This document shows, piece by piece, positions 42,238-54,500 of a stretch of DNA of 64,000 nt. Numbering within the stretch: the first letter of the stretch is position 1; every line of letters starts with the position of its first letter. Under the pieces are notes generated by a model. That model did no database searches. It saw only the letters and a list, made by a program, of their open reading frames with translations, and had not been told where the DNA came from. The position numbers and the translations under genes were made by a program. This DNA comes from Branchiostoma floridae (taxonomy: Eukaryota > Chordata > Leptocardii > Amphioxiformes > Branchiostomatidae), in NCBI RefSeq assembly GCF_000003815.2, contig NC_049987.1, positions 2,449,569 to 2,513,568 on the forward strand. The letters are read 5' to 3'.

Positions 42238-43640
42238 GGGGAGATTTTCAAAAAAGGGGATAGGAGCAACCCTTCGAACTACAGGCCTGTTTCCTTAACC
42301 AGTGTTTGTTGCAAACTTCTAGAGCATATAATGTATTCAGCTACCAAGAAGCACTTAGAGGAACATCTTATTGCCAACACAACATGGGTTCAGGACCAAC
42401 CATTTCTGTGAGTCTCAACTCATTACTACCCTTCACTGACTTTTTTCCTGGTTTGTCAAAGGTACACAAATTGATATGGCCATACTTGATTTTGCAAAAG
42501 CTTTTGATAGTGTTCCTCACATGCGGGTACTTAAGAAGCTTGATTATTATGGTATAAGAGGTAAAACACTTCAGTGGATAAAGAACTGGTTGACTGACCG
42601 TTATCAGCAGGTATTTCTGATGTCTACCTGCACCTAGCCTGCACTGGTTAATGTACAGGTAAAACTTGTCTTGTGCAGGTAATTTTCAATGTTACCTGCA
42701 CCAGTGCAGGTATGCAGAAAAAAGTATTTCGAACCATGGTTAGCCTGTACCAGGCTCCACCTATCGTTAGTCATATAGTAGACATTGGACAAATAGAGGG
42801 GATAGTGCGCTAGGGGAGTCGGCGGGCCATAGGAATTAGTACATTGGCCGTTGGTTCGACTCCCCTAAGTAGTTAGCCTGAGTACCATCCTTTTGCTAAC
42901 AAGCGAAAGTACTGAGCCAGCGGTCACTAACTATGGAGGATGGTACTCAGGCTACAAAGTAGTGGTAGAAATCATTCTTTATTCAGAGAAAAAAGAAAGT
43001 TACTATTCCCTCTATTTGTACAATATCTGCTTTGTGACCAATGAAAGGAGTAGCCTGGTGGAAGCTAGGAAAACGATCAGATTTGGATTGTGTGTGTGTG
43101 TGTGTGTGCATTGCCATGAGAGAGAAAAGGGGGAGTTCGTCTTATTAGTATTGCTTGAGCCACATGCATGGTGTGCATTACCAAGGATTGCTGAGCATCC
43201 TTTGTACCTACCAGTTAATCTTTTGGTGGTGACCAAAAGAGATCTGGACCTGGGCAAGAATCTCCCAGGAGAGCTGCTCGTGGGTATCACACTGGTGTGT
43301 CTGCCAGGGAGTCTCACACCAGTGTTTCGAGGGAATGTGGTGTTCTGCATTGGGTTATCAATTGGATTGTGAATAGGAAAACTCTGAAGAGTTCTGAGTG
43401 CATAAGATTTGTGCCCAAAAGTCTGTGGTACGAATGTTTAGAAACTTTCGCTTGGCTTTACAGAGATCCAGTGAAATGACAGAATATAGTCATGAAACTT
43501 CTTGATTTTCCTAGTTCTTTCTGAATTAATTATTTGCCAGTCTTGTGTCATTACAAGCAATATTGTGCATGTTTGACACATTCCTGAAAGTAAGGTTTGA
43601 CCTGAGCTGTATTACTCCTGGTTAAATAAATAAAGTATAA
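42238..43640 (+). mobile_element. Decayed LINE with RT remnants and probable 3' tail
   Basis: One frame near 42251-42410 reads IFKKGDRSNPSNYRPVSLTS then CCKLLEHIM, the RT entry motif. Another near 42465-42610 reads AILDFAKAFDSVPHMRVLKK and YYGIRGKTLQWIKNWLTDR, RT motif A and its follow-on. Frames are broken between them. The segment gtattactcctggttaaataaataaagta near 43609-43637 looks like a LINE 3' end. Foldback insertions at 42620-42715 and 42875-42952 interrupt the middle. No ORF survives. Confidence 0.7.
42875..42952. mobile_element. Short foldback MITE with a 17-bp perfect inverted repeat
   Basis: tagcctgagtaccatcc at the left and ggatggtactcaggcta at the right are exact reverse complements, separated by about 45 bp. 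No coding content. Confidence 0.75.
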
Positions 43641-43654
43641 AGTAATGTATCCCT

Positions 43655-43725
43655 TTGGCCGGCTATACTCCTTTGCCAGCTTTGATACTATCTCTAAGGC
43701 ACCATTTGGTCTGCTTGGAGACTAA
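43655..43725. repeat. Dispersed repeat shared with 8190-8262
   Basis: ccggctatactcctttgcca / gctttgatactatct matches the intron-2 copy with a few differences. Confidence 0.6.
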
Positions 43726-44019
43726 TGTCTACTACAATATCTCCAATGCTTAAACTTTTCCCTGCACTGACTCCATATAAAAGCACAGGTACTATATCCC
43801 TGATACATGCACATTAATCATACAACAGATCATGAATTCTTCATCATAACATTTCCAGTCCTTAGACTGTTGCTTATAAAATCCATATACTATCGGAACA
43901 CAGCACAGCTCCTGAAATTCAAAGGTCATGGACTTGAGAAAGTCATATTTGGTCCCTCGATTAATGATATGATCTATGCAGGGTTGACCCCAGTTGAGGT
44001 GCTGAAGATCACATCCTCA

Positions 44020-44020
44020 A

Positions 44021-44076
<56 letters not shown>

Positions 44077-44412
44077 ACACACAAATACACACTGACACAA
44101 ACACACACACAGCCACACGCATACACGCACCACACACGCACAACACACACACACACTGACACACACAGACACACAAACACACAAAGACAGGGACACACAA
44201 ACACACACACACACACACACTGACACAAACACACTCACATACAAACACACACAGACATACACACACACATACACACACACACACACACACATACAAACAC
44301 TCACACAAACACACACACACGCACAGACAGACACACATAAACACACGGACACACATGCACACACTCACACACAGAGACACACGCAAACACACGGACACGC
44401 ACACACACACAT
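44020..44412. repeat. Long CA microsatellite (about 390 bp)
   Basis: Starts with a pure (CA)n tract of about 50 bp, then an interrupted (CA)n with aca-gac and aca-tac variants. Antisense frames give only Cys/Val-rich strings. Confidence 0.95.
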
Positions 44413-44870
44413 TGCTGTTGGGATAGCGAGTAATTATAGAGGCGTACACAAAGAAGGTGGGGAGAGGGGGATGATACTCCGGTGGGGGAAGGGGGCAATG
44501 GTAAGGGGCACTGCGGAGGGGGGGGGGGCTCCTTCAACTCAGGCAGAGATGCCCGCGGACAGAGTGGCGCAAATAACGGGCCAGGGTACGTTGTTGTCAC
44601 AATGATCAGGAATAAGCAATAATCAAATCCCGACAGTTATCAATGTCATGACAATCAAAGAGGCTACTGGACTACCAGGTTAAAAAAGTTCCCTTTGAGT
44701 TTGAAATGATAACCCGGCGGGTTACAGTTGGTCCGGCACCGCATGTTCCTGTGATAACTTTTAACTGTTAAACATTTAGATGCAGTTTTTCTTTTAATAG
44801 TAGATTTATGTTGAAATAAATGCTGACAACTCCGCCTACCTGCTGTCTGCTGAAGTATATCACTCTGTAT

Positions 44871-46209
44871 TAGGGGTGGGTACCGGTGTGACAGATCACT
44901 AGCGTTTTCGCCCCCCCCCCCCCCCCCCAAGAACAGCTGGGTACTACATATTACAGGGACCCTACCTGGGACTATACTGCACCTGGGGAGGAACGTATAT
45001 GGGGGGTTACCTGGGACCTATATGGCACCTTATTACCGTACCGTAAGAAGTCATACCTCGAAAGTCAATACTATATTGTTCGGGGCAAACATGACATTGA
45101 AATGAAAAAAACAATTTTTGCAGCTGAAGTGGCATAAAAACAGTGCTACTGCGAACGTATAAATCAACACCGTCTATGGTACGGAATACGTCAGCTATAT
45201 GTTTTCAATTTGTCACAGTGTTTTCTTTCTTGTGCTGGAAACATTTCCAAAGCACTAACAAAAACACACGTATGTAAATAATAGTTTCTCATTATAAACA
45301 CTAAACAGTGGTTAAGTACCAGTCTTAAGAAATACGGGTAAATGCATCAGTTCCTAAATACTAGAAAAAACAGTCATGTTGGAGGTGAAGATATCCCTTG
45401 GCCAGGTGCATATACCAAAATGTGCGTTATTCTAATTAATACCTAATATTTGCATAATTAATAAAGACATTACATAGTTCTTTTGTGGTCACTTCATGGT
45501 AGAGACTTCATATTGGAGATATATATAGGTTGCTTGAGGACAGGTGAATACAATGAAATACATCTTATGTCAAGACTCAGGTATATGCAATAATTGGAAT
45601 ACAAGGGACCCAACCCTCCTTGTCTTAAACAAGTTCAACTATGTTATTACCATGTAATTACGTTAATATTGATACTATGAATGGAGTTATGTGTCAAACG
45701 CATGTACTTATATCATTCTGAAACTGAATTTTGTGATTTATACCAACCAACTTCTAAAATGTCATGTAAACCCGTTTTTTTAGGGGGGGGGCGAAATCGC
45801 TAAAGGGGGGCGAGGTAGGGGGGCAAGATCACTAGCCGGGGAGGGCGAGATCGCTAGTGATTTCGCCCCCGGGGGGGCGAGATCACGGGGGGGCGAGATC
45901 GCTGTCACACCGGTACAATAACATTGACAAGAGTGGAGTAAAGTAGAGTCTGTAGTCATTTCTACCGACTTTTACAGTCGGCAGTACGGGCAGTAAGCCT
46001 TGTAGGGTTTTAAAACGCCGGTGGTAGTCAAATAATCCACAAAACATATTTCTTGGTAGCGGAATGGACCATTGTTTTCAGTATCGTCCATTCACAAGTT
46101 CTCACCTAAATTTTAAAATCAGGTCAAGGTTTAGGTCTGGACCTGGACCTGATCCTCTGGACCTGAACCGGACCCGGACCAGAAGTTTCTATACTGGTAC
46201 CCACCCCTA
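44871..46209. mobile_element. Outer TIR element (taggggtgggta ends), split by a nested insertion
   Basis: The left end taggggtgggta (44871-44882) pairs with the right end tacccacccccta-type sequence (tacccacccctac, 46198-46210). The interior after the nested element includes a (ggacct)n-like stretch near 46135-46185. The left arm is cut after 12 bases by the insertion described next. Confidence 0.65.
44883..45913. mobile_element. Nested TIR element (ccggtgtgacag ends)
   Basis: The left end ccggtgtgacagatcactag and the right end, reversed, ccggtgtgacagcgatctcg share a 12-bp perfect start, with TA on each side as probable target duplication. A C-run of about 18 bases lies at 44911-44929, and G-rich gcgagatc repeats at 45780-45900 form its complement, so the subterminal regions can fold. 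About 1.03 kb, no ORF. Confidence 0.75.
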
Positions 46210-47459
46210 CACCAGTCAAGGTCCTTATCTACTCCCGATGGACGAACAACACCCACCCCTACTCTGTTTCCTTTGTACAAAGCTCGTTTCCATTGAAACG
46301 TGAAAAATGCTGTCGTCAGTCTTTACGACTGGATATGAAGCAAATTACCGGCAACAGCAATGATTTCTTCATTCTAACTCCTAGTTTACTTAAAATAAGT
46401 GGTCTTAAAAAAGCTGGCATTTTGCCAAAGTTTACTGTAACGTACATGACTACGACACAGGGGGAGGGCGACGCGGTTTGGCGTATAGTACCTTCCTACT
46501 GTAACCTACGCCTTACTATTACATCGTCAGGCACCTTTTCCCTGGCCAAAAAACAACTTTCATTCAAAGTCCGAAAGCTACGTACGGATTAAAATCTCTC
46601 ATTTACTCATCTGTCTTGCCAAAATTCTTGCTAAGAATATTTCTGTATAAATTTAAAGCGGATTCTTATATGGATGTGAAATTTGGGGCAAGAAGCCCAT
46701 AAATGACAGCTCTCCAATAAAAAATTCACATGATCGCTTTTGTAAAAATTTCCTTTAAATTTCTAGAAATCTTTAGTAATTTTGCATCTAGAGCAGAGCT
46801 GGCAGATTTCCTTTAGAATAAGATATGTGTGTGCGTGTGCTGGGCAGATTATCTGCGCGTGTGATTCATAATTGGCTGCGCCTGTTACAGATGGGTCCTG
46901 ATAGACACCCATTACAAGCTGACGCCCTTTTTTCAACATAACTCTGTCAAAAATAGTCATAGAAGGTCCATATAACGTTCACTACCATGAATTCACCAGG
47001 TTACATACTTACAACACTCTGATAAAATGCATCTAAAGAGATCACCAATACGGTCTAATAAAACAAGTGCTTTTAAAAAAGCTGGCATTTTGCCAATGTT
47101 TGCGTGTGTGAACGTTTTTTTCTAGTTATTAGAATGTCATATAAATAGAACAGAGTAACTAAACCTGATATTGGCGCATGGAGAGATTCACATATGTGCC
47201 TGAACTGCAACAGATCTAGACGCCACCTGTTAAAATTTGCGTGAACTGCAGCAAATTTCACTACACATTGCCTGTTTTTGAGTGAGCTCTGTTGCGGGGC
47301 ATTTTTAATTTTTTTTTTAAATTTTTATTTCTATTCGGCAAAAATACGAAGCGGCGAATCCGTTAACCAAAGAAATAAATTGGTGTGGCCAAATGGATGT
47401 AAAAATTAGTATTTTAATGGATGTAAGAAAGAAAAAAAAAGTTGAAAAAAATCTACCTT

Positions 47460-47520
47460 CCCGGATTCGAACCGGGTGCATTGATTTAGAATGGGTAAAC
47501 TTTACCACTGCGCTAGTGCG
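47460..47520 (-). repeat. tRNA-derived SINE head or tRNA pseudogene
   Basis: Minus strand: A box cgcactagcgcagtggta, then a T-arm with a perfect 5-bp stem, cccgg-ttcgaat-ccggg, holding the B box. The 5' end cannot pair with the 3' side as an acceptor stem, and the anticodon stem is weak, so I do not call a working tRNA. Confidence 0.5.
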
Positions 47521-47633
47521 AACATGTTGAAGAAATGCCTGTTTTAACAGGTATACAAATGTTTGGCATGGATTGAACAGGTCCGTTCATCTCAACATCA
47601 CAACATTACAACGGCGACTACACTGGCCAGAAG

Positions 47634-47662
47634 GCATTTTGCGACTGCAAGTCGCAAAATGC
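47634..47662. repeat. Perfect 13-bp inverted repeat
   Basis: gcattttgcgact, a 3-nt spacer (gca), then agtcgcaaaatgc. It sits at the right end of insertion 1 and probably belongs to its terminus. Confidence 0.8.
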
Positions 47663-47840
47663 AAAAATGCACTTCTAAACATCATTCTTTTGACAGTTTA
47701 CAAAGTACCCACTTAAATATGTGACATGTGACATCATGCCATGTGTACAGCAAATTAGCGGGAGTCACTAAAAGTACCACCCAGAATTGTCCTCGGTATC
47801 CGCTGTCATGAATATTTTAAATTTAATCCTTTCTCCTTCA

Positions 47841-49045
47841 GCCCCCTTTACAAATCAAGAATTCAGCTCGGCCGAGTTGTTGGCGAGCTCCAAATGGACA
47901 ATTTCGGCCGGAGTATGTCCGGCGTTTTGCCGATTATACGGGCCTCGACCGATTTTTAGCAGCTCGGCCGGCGTTTGCGGGGCACTTGCGGCTGCGCTTA
48001 ATTTCAGCGAGGCCTCGGCGGCGAGTGTTGAGCTCGGAGAGCTCGTCAATGAGTTGCCTGTAGCTCGACCGGAGCTTGTCCGAGCAATGGCCAAGACTTG
48101 GTCAATACTCGGGCGGCAACCCGACGGTTTTTGACTCTTTTTTTTTCGGTCGGAGTTTGCCCGAACTCTTCGGCCTCGCGCCAGACTCGCTCGGGCTTCC
48201 TGCAATAACCGGACGATATTCCGTCCGACTTTTAACTAGTTTGGCGTGCTTTGGGCGATTGTTGTGCTGGTGTCGCTGGGAGCTTGGGAGGGCTCCGGCA
48301 GAATTTAACTATCACTTAATAAATTTGACACCTGTGTTGAACAAGTCCCTTTGCTTTGGGCTTTCATCTTTAGTAGATAGTTTGTTCCGAAATATAAGAT
48401 ACTGAATAAAGACTACTGTATGAACTTTTCTAAAAAAAGCTGCGTACCGTTTATAATATAAGGCAATTGGACACCAAGCTTAAGACAGTACTTCCTATTC
48501 ATTTTTTGCCATAGGTTTTGATGTGTGAGATTATATATTCTTCATGTCTACAGGCTTCCAGTCTGAAACTCGGACGGCATTTGCCGGCCTTCGCTCGAAG
48601 TTCGCCCGAGTTTCGCCCGATTTCAGCTGTGTACTAATTATTGTATTATGGTGAATAGACTGGTCTGTTCACTTTGTGGCTCCTGTGGTAGTTTTTGGAT
48701 TGGTGTATCACAACATTTATGTTGATCTTATTGTTTTCAGTGCGACCGTCCACTCCACTCATGTCCTACATATATCTCGCAACTCAGAAATTAAATTTTA
48801 CACAAATATTGGCTTTTTACAAGGTTAGTCAGTTCTGATTTCGTCCATGTTCAAGACATAGTACAATCTCATTAACAAATTATAATCAGTTGTTTTGGAC
48901 GGACGTCGGACGGGCTCCGTCCATTTGTAAAGGGGGCAGATTTTCAGCGAAAAATACAGCCGATACTCTGGCGATGTTGAAATTCGGCAAGCTCTGGCCA
49001 ATCTACAAATTCGGCCGGCGTCCGCATGAATTGTAAAGCCGACTT
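47841..49045. mobile_element. Insertion 2 in the duplicated block: GC-rich element with multiple ctcggccg motifs
   Basis: Absent from copy 1. It starts gcccccctttacaaat-like (gccccctttacaaatcaag), an end that recurs inverted at 48919-48937 (ccatttgtaaagggggc) and more weakly near 49031-49040 (attgtaaagccgac). Blocks such as agctcggccg, ttcggccgg and cggccggcgt recur throughout in both orientations. This suggests a foldback or composite TIR element; the outer boundary is uncertain. No ORF with recognisable domains. Confidence 0.6.
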
Positions 49046-49524
49046 TAAGACTCCCTAAGACCCACAGTCTTTGTTGTGGTCCATGTTTGATTGCTATCAA
49101 AATTGTTGAACACATCGATGTTTGATTGCTATCAGACGCCGTGATGATGTCACAAAATTGTTGAACACATTGATGTCTATCTATGCGACAATTTTGATAA
49201 TTTTTGATATTGTAAGTTATATTCAATTGGTTATATCAGTAAAATTTGTAGAGGAAAAAATACTAGTCAGTATGAACAAGCTGTCGCTGTCGGCAATTTT
49301 TTTAATTGGGTATTATTGTATATATGATTACGTATTATTGTATTGTTGTAATAATAACAGCGATACAAAAGCAGGACTTAAGTGAAGCCCCATGACTGCG
49401 CTATCCTTCTGTTGAGGGGTAATAAAGATTAAAACGGCGCACGCTACGGAGAGAGGTGTGCACGGTAGGAGCGCCGCTTTTCAGCATTTCCGAGTTATTC
49501 TGCTGGAAAACAGGCTGGAATAAC

Positions 49525-49600
49525 ATGGCTGGTTTACATGGCTGGTGTAAGGTGTTCCTCCTCGTGGTGTTCTTCGCCTGCTTGACCACTGCCGAACAAG
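49525..49600 (+). CDS. Duplicated signal-peptide exon (orphan or first exon of a tandem paralogue)
   Basis: 25 codons plus one base, the same phase and gtaagc donor as exon 1 at 882-957. Four base changes give I12L and S22T plus silent changes, and the reading frame and hydrophobic core ([11 protein letters not shown]) are kept. No YWTD exon or other phase-1 coding exon that could follow is visible on the plus strand before 64000. So either the paralogue continues beyond the window after an intron of at least 14 kb, or this exon is stranded. Confidence 0.65.
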
Positions 49601-49694
49601 GTAAGCAATACTTGCTATAACCTAAAGCTATTTGAGTTTTAGCGGGATAGTAGCTTTCAGCTCTGAAGCTGTCTTGGCGAACACTCTGGACAGC

Positions 49695-49865
49695 ACACAC
49701 ACATACACACACGCGCGGACACAAACACACACACACACACACATACACACACGCACACACACATACATACACGCGCGCACGCACACCACTCACACACGCA
49801 CACACACACACTACACAAACACTAACACATCACACACACTGTACACACTTACACTTGACACACAC
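49695..49865. repeat. CA-rich microsatellite, homologous to 1067-1252
   Basis: Same position relative to the exon as in copy 1. Confidence 0.9.
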
Positions 49866-50006
49866 AAACTCAACGCTCGTTAAAACGCTCGTAGTCTCAC
49901 CTGAGAAACAAGAGACGCAACTCAAAGTACTCTACAGTACATCAGTGTCCACCAACTCAAATCATTTATGGCCTCCGTCGGTCAGTACTGACCATGGTAA
50001 AACATT

Positions 50007-51236
50007 TTCAAACAAGAGTTCGTAGACCTCAGGCCTGCATGAAATGTATTGGGTGTCTGTAGACCTATTGTGTATTTTTTTCCTTTTTGTCCGTGGTTGC
50101 GTGGTTGGAAAAGTGAGATTTTTACCGTGTTGGTTGTGCACCATGCAAAAGTCTGAAATTCCATTTTCGGAATGTGTAAGTTTGGGCATGGATGAACATC
50201 ACTTATTTTGGATTTCTTAAGCATGTAACCAACCACAGTACCTTGAAGTTGTTGAGATGACTTTTCCTACCTTTTTTGTCTCAGATGGCCCTTGTAGTTA
50301 TTCTGTCACATATGATACATTCAGTACTGATATCTTCCTATTTCAATGTACTGACCTAATGCAGCTGCTAAATCTCCTTAGTGTGGCAATGATATTCATT
50401 AAAGATTTATTTCTGGAGTGCTATAACACTTGACACTGGAAGGTTATTTGCATAATTTGACCAATTAAGTTTTTACAGTAGTTCCATAGACAACATGAAT
50501 AGTGGTAGCCCCCATCCAGCAGCAACAGTTAGTCCCCAGGTTGGTATGATATTTTTATTCAATCCATCCAACTAAAACCTAAATTTCTTGAAGCACCTAA
50601 GCCAAATTTAACAGCAAAATTTACTATTCAAAATGTCCTTGTCAATCCCATTCATAGATGGCAAGCTGCTGGCAACTTTAAAAAGTTCAGAAAGCTGTTG
50701 TAGTCAGAGTAAACACCCAGCAAACATCCCACAAAATCAATGAGCAGTTGCTTAGAGGGGGAAAACAATTTCATCATATTTTTGCAGTGACAAAATGCAA
50801 CAAACGATACCAAATTTAAAACAGAACAAAGCTTCTACCACTTAACCCTGTATGTACTATAGATTAAGCAGGCCCAAAAATCAAGCGAATATGACTAGCC
50901 CCAAACTACAAATTACCTGCATACAATACGGAAATGGCATCCCTAAAGAAACAACAAGAAACACAGGAAGATGATATACATAGCTTTCTCTTACACTCAA
51001 GCTCTATACATTTCTCCTCCACTTTAGAATGTTGTATCTTCTTCTGATTGCCAAACAGGGTAAAGGAACTTGTACCAGAACTTTAAACTCAGTACTACAC
51101 AGCTCTCAAAACACCACAAAGACTAAGAAGCAAACTCAAATTGTACCTAACAGCAACAGATACTAGTACAAACTGAACTGAACTAGTACATCATCTGGCT
51201 GGAAACACTGTTGATACAAAGTAACCTGATACATTG
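50007..51236. other. No recognisable gene or repeat
   Basis: AT-rich non-coding sequence between the duplicated block and the LINE; no supported exon. Confidence 0.5.
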
Positions 51237-51550
51237 AAGATTGACTTTGACTTTTGACTTTATTTATTTTGCACAATCTTTAAAAAGTTAACATAAAACA
51301 GAAAAGAAGAAAAAAGCCTCGTGGCTTGTACAAAGTCTTCCTCCAAAGTAACAAGATTGAATAGACGTGTAAAAATTATACATTAGACAATAATGTAACC
51401 AAAAGAATTATATCAATTAACAAAATGGAAATAAATCATAATAGTTCAATAATTGATAACTAATGCAATATCATAACGGCGAAATGAATGAAATGATGTA
51501 ATAAGAATATAACATTGAAAGAAATGTAACAACTGACAATGAATGGGAGA

Positions 51551-54500
51551 TTAATTAAATGTTTGATTATCTAATAATGACTTTTTTAACAGGTTTTTGA
51601 ATATGGGTTGTGAATGACAATGATGTAAGGTTTCACTTAAACTATTCCAGATTTGCGGACACTTGAACAACATGGAAAACTTTCTTTGTTGTGTTTTTAC
51701 TTGTATCTGTTTTAAATGGTTAGACTGTCTAGTATTGTAATGATGGTGGTCTGAATTGTGATGGAAAAGGTTCTGGAATTGCTTAGGTATACAAGAACTA
51801 TTAATTGTTTTGTGAACAAAAAGGCAACTTTGCAGTTTGTTTATATCATATATAGTTAATACTTTTAAATTACGAAACAAAGATGCAGAAGGGAATGTAT
51901 ACGACACATTTGAGACTATTCGGACGAAGCGTTTCTGCAGAAGAAGTAGAGGTTTAAGTGATGTGGAGTACGTACTCGCCCATACGATGTTACAATATGC
52001 AAGATAGGGATATAGTAAACTATAGTATAATATCATATATGTTTTAGAAGATAGTAGCGTTGCGATTTTTCTGACAATACCTATGTTTTTATAGATTTTT
52101 TTTGCAAATAAGGTCAATATGTTTTTTCCAGGTAAGTTTGTCATCAATGGTGACACCTAAGAAACACGTGTGCGTAACTTGATTAATTGGTGTGTTATTA
52201 ATAGCTATTTTAACATTTTCCTTATTGTATTTTTTCTTCCCTGCAAAAATAATGAAATTTGTTTTCTTGACATTTAAGGATAATTTGTTAATTTGGAACC
52301 ATTTGTTTACTTTGTCTAATTCTCTATTCATTTTACTGACTAATATATCAAGGTCAGAATGTGATGAAAACAAGTTAGTATCATCTGCAAATAGTAGTGC
52401 ATATAGCTCATCAGATACATAAGCCAAATCGTTGATATATATGAGAAATAATAGAGGACCAAGTATAGAACCTTGAGGGACGCCACAGGAAATTGATCTT
52501 GTATCTGAGGAGTAGGTATTATTGGAAACATACTGTTTTCTGTTAGATAAATAGTCTTTTAGCCAAGTGAAAACATATCCTTGAAAGCCATAGCAGTTAA
52601 GTTTTTCTAATAGAATTTTATGGTTCACGGTGTCGAATGCTTTCGACAAGTCCAGAAACACACCAATGGTGAATTCATTCTTTTCTATGGCCGAGGTAAT
52701 TTTATCTACTAATTTCAAAAGTGTCATATATGTTGAATGGTGTTTACGGAAGCCATATTGGTGTTCATGGAGAATGTTGTTATCTTCTAAGTGCTGTAGA
52801 ATTCTCTTGTATACTAATTTCTCTAGGACTTTTGAAAATACCGGCAAAACTGATATGGGGCGGTAATTTGACAGTAAACAGGTGTTTCCCGATTTGAAAA
52901 GCGGTATGACTTTGGCTATCTTTAAATCATTTGGGACCATACCAGTTTCCAAGGATAATTTTGATATATACGTGAGGGGCTCTAGTATTGAGCTGCTGAC
53001 TTGTTTTATTAAGGAGGTGCTTAATTCATCATTACCAGGAGCAGAGTTCTTAAGATTACAAATAATATTCTGGACTTCGGATGCAGTGGGTGTTTCAAAG
53101 AAGCTATAAGATGGGTAGACATTGTTAATGAAAGATAGAGGAGAACAGTCAGTCTTGTCGATCTTTTTAGCTAATGAGGGTCCAATATTAACAAAAAAGT
53201 TATTGAAGGCATCTACAATGTCTTGTGGGTTTGATATTTCATATGTGTCGTCACAGAGTTTGCTAGGAAGAACATTCGATTTCTTTTTTTTATTAAGAAG
53301 CTCGTTTATCAATTTCCATGTGGTTCTTATGTTATCTGTTGTCTCCTCGAATTTTTTGTGATAGTGATTCCTTTTAGATAAGCGAATTAATGTGTTGAAT
53401 TTATTTCTGTAAGTTTTATATGTCTGGAAAGAAGTTGGATTTGGATTCCTTACATATTTTTTGTATAACTTGTTTTTCTTGATGGACGATTTATGAAGCG
53501 CAGGAGTGAACCAGGGTTTGTTCTTTTCTACATTACGTTCGGAGTGAGTAACAATCGGGAAACATTCTTCAAACAGAGAAGTAATGACTTGAATAAAATG
53601 ACTGTAGGCATCATTTGTGTTAGAGTAATTGTATAATTTGTCCCATGTTACATCCGCCAATTGGTTTTTGAATTTAGTGATATTGGAACTAGTAAATTTG
53701 CGCAAACGTCGTTTTGTACTGTTAGTTTTACTCACATCGGATTTACATTTCATTATGTAAAATATAGGTAAATGGTCCGAAATATCTGTTACAAGAGTGC
53801 CAGAAGTATAGGATTCAGATAAGGAGTTTGTAAATATATTATCGATTAGGGTCGCAGATTTGTCAGTTATTCTTGTTGGTTTGGTGATTGTGGGATACAT
53901 ACAACACGAGAATAACATATTTAAAAAATCTGTCGTTAGAGTATGTCTTTCATTTTTTAGTAAGTCTATATTGAAATCGCCAAGAAGAAAACATGTTTTA
54001 CCTTCCTTACTTATTGTATCCAGTGTTGTCGCAAGATGACTAGTAAAGTCCTTAATATCCGTGTCAGGCGGTCGGTATACACATCCTAATATCATATTCT
54101 TACGAGTAGGAGAGGAAGACACTGGAAGTTCAATGAAAATGGACTCCACATTTCCCTCATGCGAATGTATAGTTAAATCGTCCCTTTGTACAAACTCAAG
54201 ATTTCCGCGTATAAAGAGAGATACTCCACCACCAACCCTGTTCGATCTACAACGATGTACTGAGGTATAGTTTGGGAAATCATACAGTTGAAGAGTACTT
54301 TGAGTTAGCCATGTTTCAGATAAACCTATAATAGAGAAGTCATGATTTAGAGTAGATAGATAGTGGGTAAAATTGTCGAAATTTCGCGGGAGACTTCTAA
54401 TGTTTAGGTGCAACGCTGAGAAAGCGTTAGTGTTATGGCCTGACTTAAGGCACATGGAGTTAAACTGATTTTCAGAGTAGTTAACGCATGGGGTATTCGT

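Larger units (their letters stand above)
47065..47672. mobile_element. Insertion 1 in the duplicated block (inverted-repeat element with tRNA-like segment)
   Basis: Copy 1 reads straight through from 'aataaaaca' to 'aacatcattctgttgac', so the extra 0.6 kb is an insertion. The left end agtgcttttaaaaaagctgg...gcattttgc resembles the reverse complement of the right end agtgcatttttgcattttgc. A minus-strand tRNA-like segment lies at 47460-47520. A sequence matching its left end (cttaaaaaagctggcatttt) also occurs at 46402-46421. Confidence 0.55.
46742..50006 (+). repeat. Second copy of the promoter/exon-1 block (duplication of 1-1408)
   Basis: Homology to window positions 1-1408 runs from 46742 (ctagaaat...gcatctagagc) to about 50006 (tcagtactgaccatggtaaaacatt), after which the two diverge. 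Two insertions absent from copy 1 break it: about 47065-47672 and about 47841-49045. Copy 1 starts at or before the window edge, so the full length of the duplication is not seen. Confidence 0.9.

Noticed and set aside
44009-44449. Long antisense ORFs rich in Cys/Val through the CA microsatellite (also at 764-1198, 41722-42041 and 49401-49811)
   Set aside because: They are translations of simple (CA/TG)n repeats without stops; no domain, no coding signature.
46293-46592. 99-codon plus-strand ORF
   Set aside because: It overlaps a repeat segment shared with 47065-47101 and has no recognisable features.
47460-47520. Functional tRNA gene on the minus strand
   Set aside because: The T-arm is perfect, but acceptor and anticodon stems do not form; it lies in an inserted element.
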